The notes beneath the pieces were generated by a model, which saw only the letters and a program-made list of their open reading frames with translations, searched no databases and was not told where the DNA came from. Position numbers and translations under genes: made by a program. A stretch of DNA of 64,000 nucleotides, taken from Azoarcus sp. KH32C (GTDB lineage Bacteria; Pseudomonadota; Gammaproteobacteria; Burkholderiales; Rhodocyclaceae). Positions within the stretch are counted from its first letter, which is position 1. The number at the start of each line of letters is the position of its first letter. Of this stretch, positions 1 through 8,721 are shown one piece after another. The stretch spans positions 4,278,001 to 4,342,000 of the forward strand of contig NC_020516.1 of assembly GCF_000349945.1 (NCBI RefSeq), in the 5' to 3' direction.

Positions 1-1
1 G

Positions 2-367
2 AGCATCGTCGAGCACGCGATCCACGCCCGCGTCACGCGTCCGATCACCCTCTACTGGGGCTCGCGCAACCGGGCCGGCCTGTACATGGACGAACTTGCC
101 CGCTCCTGGGAAAGCGCCCTGCCCGGCTTCCGTTACGTGCCCGTGCTATCCGACGCCACCACAGAAGACGACTGGCGCGGACGCAGGGGTCTCGTGCATC
201 ATGCCGTGATGCAGGACTTCCCGGACCTGTCGTCACACGAGGTGTATGCGTGCGGCGCGCCGGCGATGATCGATGCTGCAAGGCAGGACCTGACCGCGAA
301 ATGCGCGCTTGCGGAAGACGCGTTCTTCGCAGACGCTTTCACCTTTGCCTCCGACACGGCTCGCTGA
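2..367 (+). CDS. FNR-family flavin/ferredoxin reductase, C-terminal part
   Basis: The reading frame is open from the left edge and ends at TGA 365-367, so only the last 121 residues are visible. They contain the core of an NAD(P)-binding ferredoxin reductase domain: a TLYWGSRNRAGLYM strand-loop (residues 17-30 of the fragment) and the late YACGAPAMID segment, where the Cys-Gly pair contacts the nicotinamide in this fold. The pattern resembles the proteins often annotated as CDP-6-deoxy-delta-3,4-glucoseen reductase in betaproteobacteria, which join a 2Fe-2S ferredoxin domain to an FNR module. The N-terminal domains lie outside the window, so the electron donor and true substrate cannot be judged. 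The next gene starts 4 bases after the stop and is probably co-transcribed. Confidence 0.8.
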   Translation, partial: SIVEHAIHARVTRPITLYWGSRNRAGLYMDELARSWESALPGFRYVPVLSDATTEDDWRGRRGLVHHAVMQDFPDLSSHEVYACGAPAMIDAARQDLTAKCALAEDAFFADAFTFASDTAR

Positions 368-371
368 GACT

Positions 372-1508
372 ATGCCCCAGACCACCATCCTCACCCGAGA
401 ACCCGTCGTCAACAAGAACCGTGCGATCACGGCGAATCGCCTGGTTGCGCACGGCCCCAACATGGGCTCGGTGGTCGAGACGCTCAACGAACTGGCCGAG
501 GTCTGGCCGACCCAGCACACGGTGTTCGTGTGCCTCGGGCGACTGGTGCCGACCCCGGACCTGATGAAGTGGCAGGCGCCGCCGAATGCGATGGTCGAAA
601 TTCCGTCGCAGACGCTGGCGCATCCCCAGACACAGGCTTTGCTCCCCCAGCTGCGCGATGCAGGGATCAGCATGTGCCTGAGCTGGTTTGCGCCCGGCAC
701 GCCGCTGCCGGCCGACTGTGACTGGCGCTTCGTACTGATGGATCGCCGGCGCCATCAGACTCCCGCGGGTTCGCCCGGCATCACGCTTGCGTGGGGTCTG
801 CCGAACGTGAGCGGATTCCAGGAGGCGGTTCAATCCGGCTACGACGGCGCCTCCGGCTGGTTCTTCCTGCACGGCAACCCGCCGCCCAAGGAACTCGCTC
901 CTGGTCACGCACAGATCGTCCGGCTCCTGAACCTTGTCCGCAACAACGCAGACATCAAGGAGATCGAGGCTGCGTTGCGTCAGGACGTCGCGCTTTCGTA
1001 CAAGTTGCTCCGCTACATCAACTCGGCCGGCTTCGGCCTGAGCTGCGAGATCCAGTCCTTCCGCCACGCCGTCAGCATTCTCGGCTACGCCAACCTGCAC
1101 AAGTGGCTGTCGCTGCTGCTCGTCGGCGCGAGCCGCGACCCGAGCGCGCCGGCGATGATGCAGACTGCCATCGTGCGCGGCCGCTTCATGGAGCAGATCG
1201 GCGCAAGCTTCTTCGAGAAATCCGAACACGACAACCTGTTCATCACCGGCGCATTTTCGCTGCTGAACCTGCTGCTCGGCACCTCGATGCAACGCGTTCT
1301 CGACGAAATGCACCTGCCCGCGGCGGTGACCGACGCCCTGCTCTACGAACAGGGCGCCTACGCACCGTTCCTGAAACTGGCCCGCCTGTGCGAGAGCTTC
1401 GACAGCACGGAACTCGAGAAACAGGCCGCCGAGCTGCAACTCGAACCGGCGCAGATCAATCGTGCGCTCATCGGCGCGCTCGGTTTCGCAGACAGCCTGC
1501 AGGCTTGA
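372..1508 (+). CDS. HDOD domain protein with degenerate EAL-like N-terminus
   Basis: A 378-residue predicted signalling protein. I chose ATG 372 because it lies just behind the upstream stop and opens with MPQTTILTREPVVNKNRAIT, which matches the REPI(L/V)DRN opening of EAL-HDOD proteins; an earlier in-frame start at 309 would overlap the previous gene. From about residue 180 it carries an HDOD domain, recognisable by LNLVRNNADIKEIEAALRQD and ALSYKLLRYINSAGFGL. HDOD domains resemble HD phosphohydrolases without the metal ligands and usually act as regulatory scaffolds. The N-terminal half is too degenerate to be an active c-di-GMP phosphodiesterase. A related protein lies at 23735-25174. A bidirectional terminator follows at once. 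The target process is unknown. Confidence 0.85.
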   Translation: MPQTTILTREPVVNKNRAITANRLVAHGPNMGSVVETLNELAEVWPTQHTVFVCLGRLVPTPDLMKWQAPPNAMVEIPSQTLAHPQTQALLPQLRDAGISMCLSWFAPGTPLPADCDWRFVLMDRRRHQTPAGSPGITLAWGLPNVSGFQEAVQSGYDGASGWFFLHGNPPPKELAPGHAQIVRLLNLVRNNADIKEIEAALRQDVALSYKLLRYINSAGFGLSCEIQSFRHAVSILGYANLHKWLSLLLVGASRDPSAPAMMQTAIVRGRFMEQIGASFFEKSEHDNLFITGAFSLLNLLLGTSMQRVLDEMHLPAAVTDALLYEQGAYAPFLKLARLCESFDSTELEKQAAELQLEPAQINRALIGALGFADSLQA

Positions 1509-1527
1509 GCGCGGGTCGGAAAGAATA

Positions 1528-1556
1528 AAAAAAGCCAGCCCAAGGCTGGCTTTTTT
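1528..1556. terminator. Bidirectional Rho-independent terminator
   Basis: An A-tract, then the stem GCCAGCC, the loop CAA, the stem GGCTGGC and a run of six T. It is symmetric, so it can stop both the HDOD gene from the left and the cytochrome gene from the right. Confidence 0.9.
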
Positions 1557-1572
1557 GCGACCGCAAGGTCGA

Positions 1573-1878
1573 TTACTTGAGCGACAGAACCCAGGTTGCC
1601 AGGGTCTTGGCTTCTTCCGGGGTAACCGGGTTTGCCGGCATCGGCATCTGGCCCCAAACACCCGAACCACCCTTCTGGATCTTTTCGGCGAGCTTGGCAA
1701 CGGCGGTCGAGTCGCCCGCGTACTTCTTCGCAACGTCCTTGTATGCCGGGCCGACCAGCTTCTGGTCAACAGAGTGACAGGTCAGGCAGTTCTTTGCCTT
1801 GGCCAGTTCCATGTTGGCGAAGGCCGGAGCAGCGGAGAGAAGGCCCGCGGCAACCGCGGCAGCAACGAAAACTTTCAT
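1573..1878 (-). CDS. Class I c-type cytochrome (c551/c552-like)
   Basis: A small periplasmic electron carrier of 101 residues. A signal peptide covers residues 1-21 (cleavage probably after AFA), followed by the haem-binding motif CLTCH at 31-35 and a Met-containing GQMPMPANP loop that supplies the sixth ligand. Length and layout match the cytochrome c551/c552 family that shuttles electrons to terminal oxidases or nitrite reductase. Two ATGs lie 6 bases apart; AGGAA directly abuts the first (1884) but stands 6 bases before the second, so the start at 1878 is preferred. The gene stands alone between a terminator and queF. Its redox partner cannot be told from the window. Confidence 0.92.
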   Translation of the reverse strand: MKVFVAAAVAAGLLSAAPAFANMELAKAKNCLTCHSVDQKLVGPAYKDVAKKYAGDSTAVAKLAEKIQKGGSGVWGQMPMPANPVTPEEAKTLATWVLSLK

Positions 1879-2093
1879 GCTCATTTCCTTTTTGATGGTG
1901 GTGTTGAAACCGGCTGGATATTAAACCAAGCATCACCGCTTTGCTACCGAAAGACACCTGTCTTATAGGTGTGTGGCTGAGCCCCTTGAGCCGGCTTCAT
2001 CGGGCTCAAGCAATCAACGCCCGGATGCTGATTGGCGTTGACATCGCTACTGTAACGGCCGCACCGACGCGCCGTGCGCCGTGCGCCGGCCCG

Positions 2094-2942
2094 TCACTGG
2101 CGGATTTCGGCGACATTCTCCGGCGCGGAAAACTCGCCGGTGGTACGGAAGGGATTGATGTCCAGCCCGCCGCGACGCGTGTAGCGCGCCCAGACTGCCA
2201 GCGATCGCGGCTCGCAGCAGCGCAGGATGTCGCAGAACACCCGCTCCACGCACTGTTCGTGGAATTCATTGTGCAGCCGGAACGAACAGATGTAGCGGAG
2301 CAATCCCGCCCGATCGATGGGTCGGCCGGTATAGCGGACGACTAGGCATCCCCAGTCGGGCTGACCGGTGACGAGGCAGTTGGATTTCAGCAGGTGCGAA
2401 TGCAGCGTCTCGCTCACCTCACCCTCGCCGTTCGTGCCCAGAAAATCCGGCGACGGCGAATAGGTGTCGATGTCGATGTCGAGCTCGTCCAGGCTGTCGC
2501 CCGGCGGCCACTCGATCGTCCGCAGGGGGTGTGCCGCGAGAGGCTGCAGCTCGACCATGACCGGGGCGCCCGCGGCCTGCGAAAGGTCACTCGCGATAAC
2601 GCCCTGCAGTGCCCTCACATCGGCGAAACGGCTCTGGTTCAGGGAGTTGAGATACAGCTTCAGCGACTTCGATTCGATCAGCCGCGGAGAATCCGCCGGC
2701 ACGCGAAAGGTGCCGACGGCCACCACCGGCTTGCCGCGCGGATTGAGCCATGACAGCTCGTAGGCGTTCCACAGATCCTCTCCGACGAAGGGGAGCTGAG
2801 CTGCGGCGAGCCCGATCTCGCTGCGCTTGATCTGTCGCTCGATCGGAAACAGCAGTTCGGGGGCGTAGGTGTCGCGATAGGCCGAGCTCTTGCCGAGGGG
2901 CGAGAGTTCGGCGCCGTGAGGGGAATGCTTTGGTGCGCTCAT
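2094..2942 (-). CDS. queF: NADPH-dependent 7-cyano-7-deazaguanine reductase (long form)
   Basis: QueF reduces preQ0 to preQ1 in the queuosine tRNA-modification pathway in the cytoplasm. The 282-residue length fits the long, two-lobed (YqfO/E. coli type) QueF rather than the short Bacillus type. The catalytic segment KSNCLVTGQPDWG holds the nucleophilic Cys and the conserved Asp, and NEFHEQCVERVF carries the preQ0-binding Glu. The N-terminal half holds the tandem T-fold features, with YDAYELSW-like NAYELSWLNPRGKP. The start ATG at 2942 gives MSAPKHSPHG. It is transcribed towards the cytochrome gene and no other queuosine gene is visible nearby. Assignment is by motif and length and is secure. 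Confidence 0.95.
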   Translation of the reverse strand: MSAPKHSPHGAELSPLGKSSAYRDTYAPELLFPIERQIKRSEIGLAAAQLPFVGEDLWNAYELSWLNPRGKPVVAVGTFRVPADSPRLIESKSLKLYLNSLNQSRFADVRALQGVIASDLSQAAGAPVMVELQPLAAHPLRTIEWPPGDSLDELDIDIDTYSPSPDFLGTNGEGEVSETLHSHLLKSNCLVTGQPDWGCLVVRYTGRPIDRAGLLRYICSFRLHNEFHEQCVERVFCDILRCCEPRSLAVWARYTRRGGLDINPFRTTGEFSAPENVAEIRQ

Positions 2943-3031
2943 TGCCGAATTCTAAAGCAATTGCGCAACCGGACCAGCACTCCCCCACGGGGCCCACGAG
3001 CTGCTCCCGGACGGGAGCGGCCGATCCGGGC

Positions 3032-4486
3032 TTACTTGCCCTTCGGCGGTACGCCGCCGGACGCCTTGAGCGCCTCGGACAGGATCGCAGCCTTGTCGAT
3101 CTGCAGCGGACGCGGCGCGTCGGGCGGACACATCGTTTCCGGATCGATGCCGGCACGGTCCTGACCCAGTTCGGACGGCGACGGCAGATCTTCGCGTGCG
3201 ACGCCGATCGCGCTCATCAGTTGGCCCATCCCGGCAAGGGTCCGGCCCTGGGCGATCACTTGATCGTAGATCGCATTGACGTAGGCGCGCCGCGACTCGA
3301 AGTACTCATTTTCGGTGTCGAGCAGGTCGAGCAGCGTACGTTGTCCGATATCGAACTGGCGCCGATAGGCTTCGCGGGCCTTCTCGATCGACAGCTGGTG
3401 CTGGTCGAGGTAGCGCAACTGCTCGGTCAGGCGATTGGTGTCGTTGAACGCGATCGCGACGTTCTGACGGACGTCGCGGCAAGCCTTTTCACGCAGATCC
3501 TTGGCTTGGTTGAGCGATTCGCCCGCCTGGCGCAGCCGGGCCTCGTCAGCGCCGCCGCGGAACAGGTTATAGGTCACGACCAATTGCACGACGCCGTCGC
3601 TCGAGCGCCCGTTGAAGCCGTCGAGGTTCTTGTCGAAGGCCTGCTGGGCGCGCAGGTCCACACGGGGCTGGAACGCCGCACGGCGGGAATCGATCAGCGA
3701 CTGACTGGAGCGCACGTTCTCGACCGTGGCGTTGAGGACCGGGCTGGTATTGAAGGCGGTGCGCAACGCGTCGCCGGCCGACGGGGGAATCGTGCCGACC
3801 GTCACGCCGGGCGCGAACGGAGGCAGGCTCGTCGAGGGGACGTCGCCCACGATACGCTGGTAGCGCGCGCTGACGTCGTGCAGGTTCGACACTTCGGTCA
3901 GCAGGTTGGACTCGGCCAGCGCGAGGCGGCCGGTGGCCTGTTCGAGGTCGACGCGGCGACCGACGCCGGCATTGGCGCGTTCGCCGATCTGATCGCCGGT
4001 CTGCTTGTGCTGCACGTAGTTCTGCTGCGCGAGCGTCACGAGTTCGCGGTAGCGCAGGACGTCGGCGTAGGCGCGCAGCGCTTCGAGCGCGGCCGATTCC
4101 GACGCGCCCATGAATTCGTAGTAGCGGGCGAGCCTGGCATAGCCGAAGCGCGCGACTTCGCTGCGCGTGAAGAACCCGTCATAGACCATCTGGTTCAACA
4201 CGAGCGTCGCGTTGCGATGGACGAAGGTATCGTTGCCCTGCCCCTGCAGCCACACGTGTTCGCTGCCGATGCTCGCGACGGCATCGACCTGCGGGAGATA
4301 GCCCGAACGGGCGACGGACTGGTCCTCGGTCGCCGCCCGGAAGACGTGCCAGCTTGCCTGAACTTCGGGGTTGGTGACGACGGCTTTTCGTGCTGCATCC
4401 CGAAGGGCATCGGGCACAGCGGACGCTGCCCCGAAGGGTGTCGCCGCGATCGCCGCGATCGCGGCCGCGAGAGCGAACTTTCTCAT
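3032..4486 (-). CDS. TolC-family outer membrane channel of the Lap type I secretion system (LapE-like)
   Basis: A 484-residue outer membrane efflux protein. ATG 4486 follows an AGGAG site and gives a clean signal peptide, MRKFALAAAIAAIAATPF, ending near ASA. The body has the two TolC half-repeats rich in long helices, for example the ERANAGVGRRVDLEQATGRL and GQRTLLDLLDTENEYFESRR signatures typical of type I secretion TolC proteins (AggA/LapE subgroup). It lies head-to-head with lapG and within the same locus as the ABC transporter, adaptor and adhesin, so the natural reading is that it is the outer membrane pore through which the adhesin is exported and in which it is retained. The role is inferred from family plus context. 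Confidence 0.88.
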   Translation of the reverse strand: MRKFALAAAIAAIAATPFGAASAVPDALRDAARKAVVTNPEVQASWHVFRAATEDQSVARSGYLPQVDAVASIGSEHVWLQGQGNDTFVHRNATLVLNQMVYDGFFTRSEVARFGYARLARYYEFMGASESAALEALRAYADVLRYRELVTLAQQNYVQHKQTGDQIGERANAGVGRRVDLEQATGRLALAESNLLTEVSNLHDVSARYQRIVGDVPSTSLPPFAPGVTVGTIPPSAGDALRTAFNTSPVLNATVENVRSSQSLIDSRRAAFQPRVDLRAQQAFDKNLDGFNGRSSDGVVQLVVTYNLFRGGADEARLRQAGESLNQAKDLREKACRDVRQNVAIAFNDTNRLTEQLRYLDQHQLSIEKAREAYRRQFDIGQRTLLDLLDTENEYFESRRAYVNAIYDQVIAQGRTLAGMGQLMSAIGVAREDLPSPSELGQDRAGIDPETMCPPDAPRPLQIDKAAILSEALKASGGVPPKGK

Positions 4487-4684
4487 GTTTTCTCCTGTGC
4501 GCTGCACCAATACAAATAGCATAAACTTGGATGAACCTCCGATACGCGGTCAATTCGGAGGTGTCGCCCCGAATGCTATATGTTACGAGTCGTGACAGAA
4601 CGCGAACTACGCAACACTTGTCGCGAGAAAGCGACGATTCCGGACACGGGTGACGGTGCTTGGCGGATAATCCGTCATCGACTT

Positions 4685-5413
4685 ATGACTTCGTGCATGC
4701 GCTTGCCGCCTCGACCGCACCGATTCCGCATCCTGCTCGGCCGACTGGCGTCAATCGTCCGCTGGCGCACGGGATGGGCCATAGTCGGCGCAGCCGTGAT
4801 CGGCTTGTCGGTGGCGACGCCTGACCTGGATCGCATGCAGCAGATCGCGCGGGAGCGGTACGGCGCGGCGGCCGCGGATTCGGTCGCGGCCTGGCGGCGC
4901 ATGCTCGCGGACGCGAAGGCGGTCGACGAGCAGGATCGGCTCGGGCGGGTCAATACATTCATCAACCGCACGACGGCCTTCGAGGACGACTCGGTCGTCT
5001 GGAATCAGCCGGATTACTGGGCCACCCCGCTTGAAACGCTCGCGAAGAGGGCCGGCGACTGCGAGGACTTCGCGATCGCGAAATACGTCAGCCTGCGCCT
5101 GCTCGACGTCCCGGCCGAGAAACTGCGACTGATCTACGTGCGGGCGAGCATCGGGGCGCCGGGCAGCGGCGTATCCCAGGCGCACATGGTGCTGGGCTAC
5201 TACCCGTCGCCCGACGCCGAACCACTGATTCTCGACAATCTCATCGGGGATATCCGCCCGGCCGCCCGACGGCCGGATCTCTTCCCGGTGTTCAGTTTCA
5301 ACGACCAGGGGCTGTGGGTCGGCGGCTCGAGCAGTTCCAGCGCCGACCCGACGACACGCCTGTCACGCTGGCGCAGCGTGCTGGAGCGCATGCGACAGGA
5401 GGGGCTGCAATGA
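4685..5413 (+). CDS. lapG: Periplasmic Lap-type cysteine protease (BTLCP family)
   Basis: LapG cleaves the N-terminal retention module of LapA-type adhesins and releases them from the cell. This 242-residue version has a membrane-anchor or signal segment near residues 30-48 (WAIVGAAVIGLSVA) and the complete transglutaminase-like triad: Cys126 in GDCEDFAIAKY, His167 in SQAHMVLGYY and Asp184 in LILDNL. An upstream in-frame ATG at 4580 would add 35 residues without family-like sequence, so 4685 is preferred, though no strong ribosome site decides it. lapD begins 43 bases downstream, the standard lapG-lapD order. Its likely substrate, with a PAAG site, is encoded at 8722-12711. Confidence 0.9.
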   Translation: MTSCMRLPPRPHRFRILLGRLASIVRWRTGWAIVGAAVIGLSVATPDLDRMQQIARERYGAAAADSVAAWRRMLADAKAVDEQDRLGRVNTFINRTTAFEDDSVVWNQPDYWATPLETLAKRAGDCEDFAIAKYVSLRLLDVPAEKLRLIYVRASIGAPGSGVSQAHMVLGYYPSPDAEPLILDNLIGDIRPAARRPDLFPVFSFNDQGLWVGGSSSSSADPTTRLSRWRSVLERMRQEGLQ

Positions 5414-5456
5414 GCGCAGCAGGATCGCCGACGAGGATTTCCGGAGACTATTCGCA

Positions 5457-7364
5457 ATGTCACTGATCAAGCAGCTATGGATCGCGATCGTGGTCGTGAC
5501 CCTCCTCGCGCTGGGGGGCAACCTGATCGTCAGCACGCTGTCCGCGCGGCACTATCTCGAGCAGCAGCTTCGAGTGAAGAACCTCGACAACGCGACGTCG
5601 CTGGCATTGTCGCTGTCGCAACTCCCCAAGGATCCGGTGACCGTCGAGTTGCAGATCGCCGCCCAGTTCGATGCGGGGCACTATCGCCTGATCCGCCTCG
5701 TGAGCCCGAAGGGCGACGTGTTGGTCGAACGCGAATACGAGGGGGATCTCACCGGCGCACCGAACTGGTTCACCCGTCTCGTGCCGATCGCCGCACCGCC
5801 CGGAGTCGCACAGGTGCAGGATGGCTGGCACCAGTTCGGCACGCTGTCGCTCGAAAGCCACAGCCGCTATGCGTATGAAGCGCTGTGGACGGGCACGATC
5901 GAGCAACTCCTCTGGTTCCTGGTCGGAGGCATCCTGACAGGCATCACCGGCACCCTCATCATCCGCCACATCACCCGTCCGCTGCACGGAGTGGTCGAGC
6001 AGGCGGAGGCGATCGGGGGACGGCGCTTCGTCACCACGCCGGAACCCGGAACGACCGAATTCCGCAGCGTCGTGCGCGCGATGAACGCGTTGTCGGTGCG
6101 TGTCCGGACCATGCTTGCCGAGGAGTCGGGGCGTCTCGAGCAACTGCGCCGGCAGGTGCAACACGATGCCCTGACCGGCCTGTACAGTCGTGAACAGTTC
6201 ATGAACCTGCTGCACGCAGCCGTATCGCGCGACGATGCGCAGGCGACCGGCAGCCTGCTGATCGTGCGCATCGGAGAACTGACCGCTCTCAACCAGCGGC
6301 TCGGGCGCGAAGGCGCGGACCGCGTGCTGAAGCGCACTGCGGAGTGCCTCGCGGCGGTCGCGACGCCGCATGCCGACTGGGAAACGGGCCGGATCAACGG
6401 TTCGGACCTCGCGCTCGTCGCACCCGGCGAGGACAATCCGGAGCGACTCGCCGCGGAGGTGGCGGACGCACTTCGGCGGACGATGGCGAAGGAAGGCGAA
6501 GACACGGCGCTTCCCATCGCCGCGAGCCGCTACGCGGCGGGCGAGACGCGGTCGGCCGTGCTGGCGCGCGTGGACGGCGCCCTGGCCACCGCCGAACAGG
6601 CTGGCGGCCGCGCGATCCGCATCGTCGAGAATCCCGAAGCACGCCCGCTGCACGCCGACCTGCAGAGCTGGCGCTCGGCCCTGATGCAGTCGCTGAACGC
6701 GGACGGCGTGCGGCTGGGCCGCTATCCTGTGGTGAGCCGCGACCGCAAGCTGATGCATTTCGAAGCGCCGATGCGCCTGCAACTCGCCGGGGAATGGCAG
6801 CCGGCGGGTGTCTTCATGCCCTGGGTGGCGCGCCTGGGGCTGTTGCCGCAGTTCGACATCGCGGTGGTGCGCGCCGCGCTGGACAAAATCGCGGCATCCG
6901 GCGATCCGCTCGGCATCAACCTGTCGTCGGCCTCGCTATGCGACGCGGCGTTCCGCAGCGAGCTGTTCCGGCTACTGCAAGACCGCCCGGCCGAGGCGGC
7001 GCAGCTGTGGCTGGATCTGCCCGAATACGGAGCGCTGCGGCACACCGAAGAGTTCCGCTCCTTCTGCATTGCGCTGAAACCGACCGGATGCAAGGTCGGC
7101 GTCGAGCATGTCGGGGCGCACTTCGGGCAGATGAGCGACCTGCACGAACTGGGGCTCGATTACCTCAAGATCGATGCGTCGATCGTTCGCGGGATCGACG
7201 CCGACAAGGGCAATCAGAGTTTCCTCCGCGGCCTGTGCGTAATCGCGCACTCGATCGGGCTGCTGACGATCGCCGAAGGCGTGAGACAGGACAATGAAAT
7301 GGCGTCGCTGACCGACCTCGGCATCGACGGCATGACCGGCAGCGCGGTTAGGATGCCGACCTGA
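5457..7364 (+). CDS. lapD: c-di-GMP receptor controlling LapG (degenerate GGDEF-EAL)
   Basis: An inner membrane receptor of 635 residues. TM1 covers about residues 5-27, a periplasmic LapD_MoxY_N domain follows with the family signature DGWHQFGTLSLESHSRYAY, then TM2 (about 152-172, QLLWFLVGGILTGITG), a HAMP helix, a GGDEF domain from about 230 and an EAL domain from about 420. Both output domains look inactive: GGDEF is replaced by INGSD in RINGSDLAL (about residue 311) and EAL by EAP (about 433), as expected of LapD, which binds but does not turn over c-di-GMP. In the known system, ligand-bound LapD sequesters LapG. It is probably co-transcribed with lapG; a GGAG site precedes the ATG. Confidence 0.92.
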   Translation: MSLIKQLWIAIVVVTLLALGGNLIVSTLSARHYLEQQLRVKNLDNATSLALSLSQLPKDPVTVELQIAAQFDAGHYRLIRLVSPKGDVLVEREYEGDLTGAPNWFTRLVPIAAPPGVAQVQDGWHQFGTLSLESHSRYAYEALWTGTIEQLLWFLVGGILTGITGTLIIRHITRPLHGVVEQAEAIGGRRFVTTPEPGTTEFRSVVRAMNALSVRVRTMLAEESGRLEQLRRQVQHDALTGLYSREQFMNLLHAAVSRDDAQATGSLLIVRIGELTALNQRLGREGADRVLKRTAECLAAVATPHADWETGRINGSDLALVAPGEDNPERLAAEVADALRRTMAKEGEDTALPIAASRYAAGETRSAVLARVDGALATAEQAGGRAIRIVENPEARPLHADLQSWRSALMQSLNADGVRLGRYPVVSRDRKLMHFEAPMRLQLAGEWQPAGVFMPWVARLGLLPQFDIAVVRAALDKIAASGDPLGINLSSASLCDAAFRSELFRLLQDRPAEAAQLWLDLPEYGALRHTEEFRSFCIALKPTGCKVGVEHVGAHFGQMSDLHELGLDYLKIDASIVRGIDADKGNQSFLRGLCVIAHSIGLLTIAEGVRQDNEMASLTDLGIDGMTGSAVRMPT

Positions 7365-7376
7365 GGCCGGCGGTGG

Positions 7377-7405
7377 GCCGAACCGGCGAATCGGCCGGGT
7401 TCGGC
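7377..7405. terminator. GC-rich hairpin between convergent genes
   Basis: GCCGAACCGGC and its slipped complement GGCCGGGTTCGGC flank a short loop in the 64-bp gap between the converging lapD and glycosyltransferase genes. There is no T-run, so it is only a weak terminator candidate. Confidence 0.35.
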
Positions 7406-7428
7406 TCCAGGATCGAGGATCGGTCGGA

Positions 7429-8652
7429 TCAGGCGCCGAGACGACGGCGACGGATCGCCATTTCGAAAGCGCTGAGGTAGCGGCCGGCGACGCTGCTGAT
7501 ATGGAAGCGCTCATGCGCATCCTGCAGCGCGCGCTCGCCGAGGTGGCTGAATTTTGCCGGCGCGTCGATGATGTCCGTCGCGTAGCGCACCCAGTCCGCG
7601 ATGTCCTCGTACTTGCACAACAGGCCGTTGTCCCGATGCCGGATGACTTCAGGCACGAAGCAGCGGTCGCTCGCGACGATCACCTTGCCGCGGAACAGCA
7701 GCTCGAACAGTCCCCAGTTGGCCGAGCCGTACTGCAGCGGGTAGAGGAACATGTCCATCGCTTCGACGTAGCTCGCGAAGTCGTCATAGGACGCGAAACT
7801 GACGTGCTGGAAGGCGGAATCGTCATCGAGCGTGATGCCTTCGCGCGCGAGCACGTACTTCATGAAGGACTCGGGCCGGCTGTCCTTGTCGAAGTTCGAC
7901 TGCAGGAAGGCTTCCTCGTAGCTGTAGAGCACCTTCGGCGCGCCGCAGAAGACGAAACGGACGTTCTGCCGGACCTTGAGGATCTCCTTCGCGATCAGGA
8001 TGAACTGCTCGAAGCCCTTCGCCGATGACAGGTCGCGGGCGGAGAAGCCGATGTGGAAGTAGCCGTCGCGCTTGACGAAGGTGCTCGGCTTGCGCCCGAT
8101 CTCGAAGCCTTCCATCTGCGCAACGATCTTGTCGTGCAGGCAGCTCGGGAACATCTTCTTGGCGTATTCGCTGGGCGTGATGACGAGGTCGCTCTTGAGC
8201 GCCTGATGATAGCTCGTCATCTCGAACACCTTGTCGCGATAGGTCGCGTAATCCGGTTGCGGGTACTTCGGGTCGCAGCCGTGGTGCGTGAAGGACGGGA
8301 ATTCGATGTAGGTGATGATCGGGATGTCGAACTCGCCGAAGAGCTGCAGCGGAAAGCCGCCCGAGCCATGCGCGACGATCAGATCCAGCCCCTGACGCTC
8401 GAGGAGCTCGGAAATGGCCTTCTTGATCAGGAAGGAGCGCTGGATGCGTGCTTCGAGGTTCTTGGTATAGAAGTAGGTGTTGGCGTTCTCGGAGGCGACC
8501 TGGAAGGGGACGAGATTCGGCACCTTGTCCTTGTTGGCCTGATACACGGAGGTGGAGCACAGGAACCACGACTGGGCGAGCCCTTGTGCGTTCAGGTACT
8601 CGTGCAACGTGTGGAATTGTCCCAAGCCTTCGTGAATGAACAGTACCCGCAT
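7429..8652 (-). CDS. Glycosyltransferase family 4-like protein beside the repeat adhesin
   Basis: A 407-residue cytoplasmic GT-B glycosyltransferase. ATG 8652 yields MRVLFIHEGLGQFHTLHEYL, the usual GT4 N-terminal strand; a longer frame to 8703 has no ribosome site. The C-terminal half carries a nucleotide-sugar binding domain: FHIGFSARDLSSAKGFEQFI, then MDMFLYPLQYGSANWGLFELL and GKVIVASDRCFVPEVIRHRDNGLL, where the E of the conserved E-x7-E region is seen. It lies directly downstream of the Thr-rich adhesin on the same strand but behind a good terminator, so it may need its own promoter or read-through. It could glycosylate the adhesin or build a surface polysaccharide; donor and acceptor cannot be read from sequence. 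Confidence 0.85.
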   Translation of the reverse strand: MRVLFIHEGLGQFHTLHEYLNAQGLAQSWFLCSTSVYQANKDKVPNLVPFQVASENANTYFYTKNLEARIQRSFLIKKAISELLERQGLDLIVAHGSGGFPLQLFGEFDIPIITYIEFPSFTHHGCDPKYPQPDYATYRDKVFEMTSYHQALKSDLVITPSEYAKKMFPSCLHDKIVAQMEGFEIGRKPSTFVKRDGYFHIGFSARDLSSAKGFEQFILIAKEILKVRQNVRFVFCGAPKVLYSYEEAFLQSNFDKDSRPESFMKYVLAREGITLDDDSAFQHVSFASYDDFASYVEAMDMFLYPLQYGSANWGLFELLFRGKVIVASDRCFVPEVIRHRDNGLLCKYEDIADWVRYATDIIDAPAKFSHLGERALQDAHERFHISSVAGRYLSAFEMAIRRRRLGA

Positions 8653-8669
8653 CTGATTCCGTTTCTCCG

Positions 8670-8705
8670 AAAACAAAACAGGATGGCGGGACTTGCCCGC
8701 CATCC
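8670..8705 (-). terminator. Rho-independent terminator after the adhesin gene
   Basis: On the minus strand a 10-bp stem (GGATGGCGGG/CCCGCCATCC, loop 5) is followed by TGTTTTGTTTT. It sits 17 bases behind the adhesin stop and separates it from the glycosyltransferase gene. Confidence 0.85.
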
Positions 8706-8721
8706 GTCGTCAAGCAAGCGA

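Noticed and set aside
3003..3018. GCTCCCG/CGGGAGC inverted repeat behind the TolC gene
   Set aside because: The loop is only 2 bases and no T-run follows on the minus strand; not supported as a terminator.
2930..4519. A 529-codon plus-strand frame antisense to the TolC gene
   Set aside because: The minus strand shows a signal peptide, ribosome site and clear OEP motifs; the plus frame is a GC-bias shadow.
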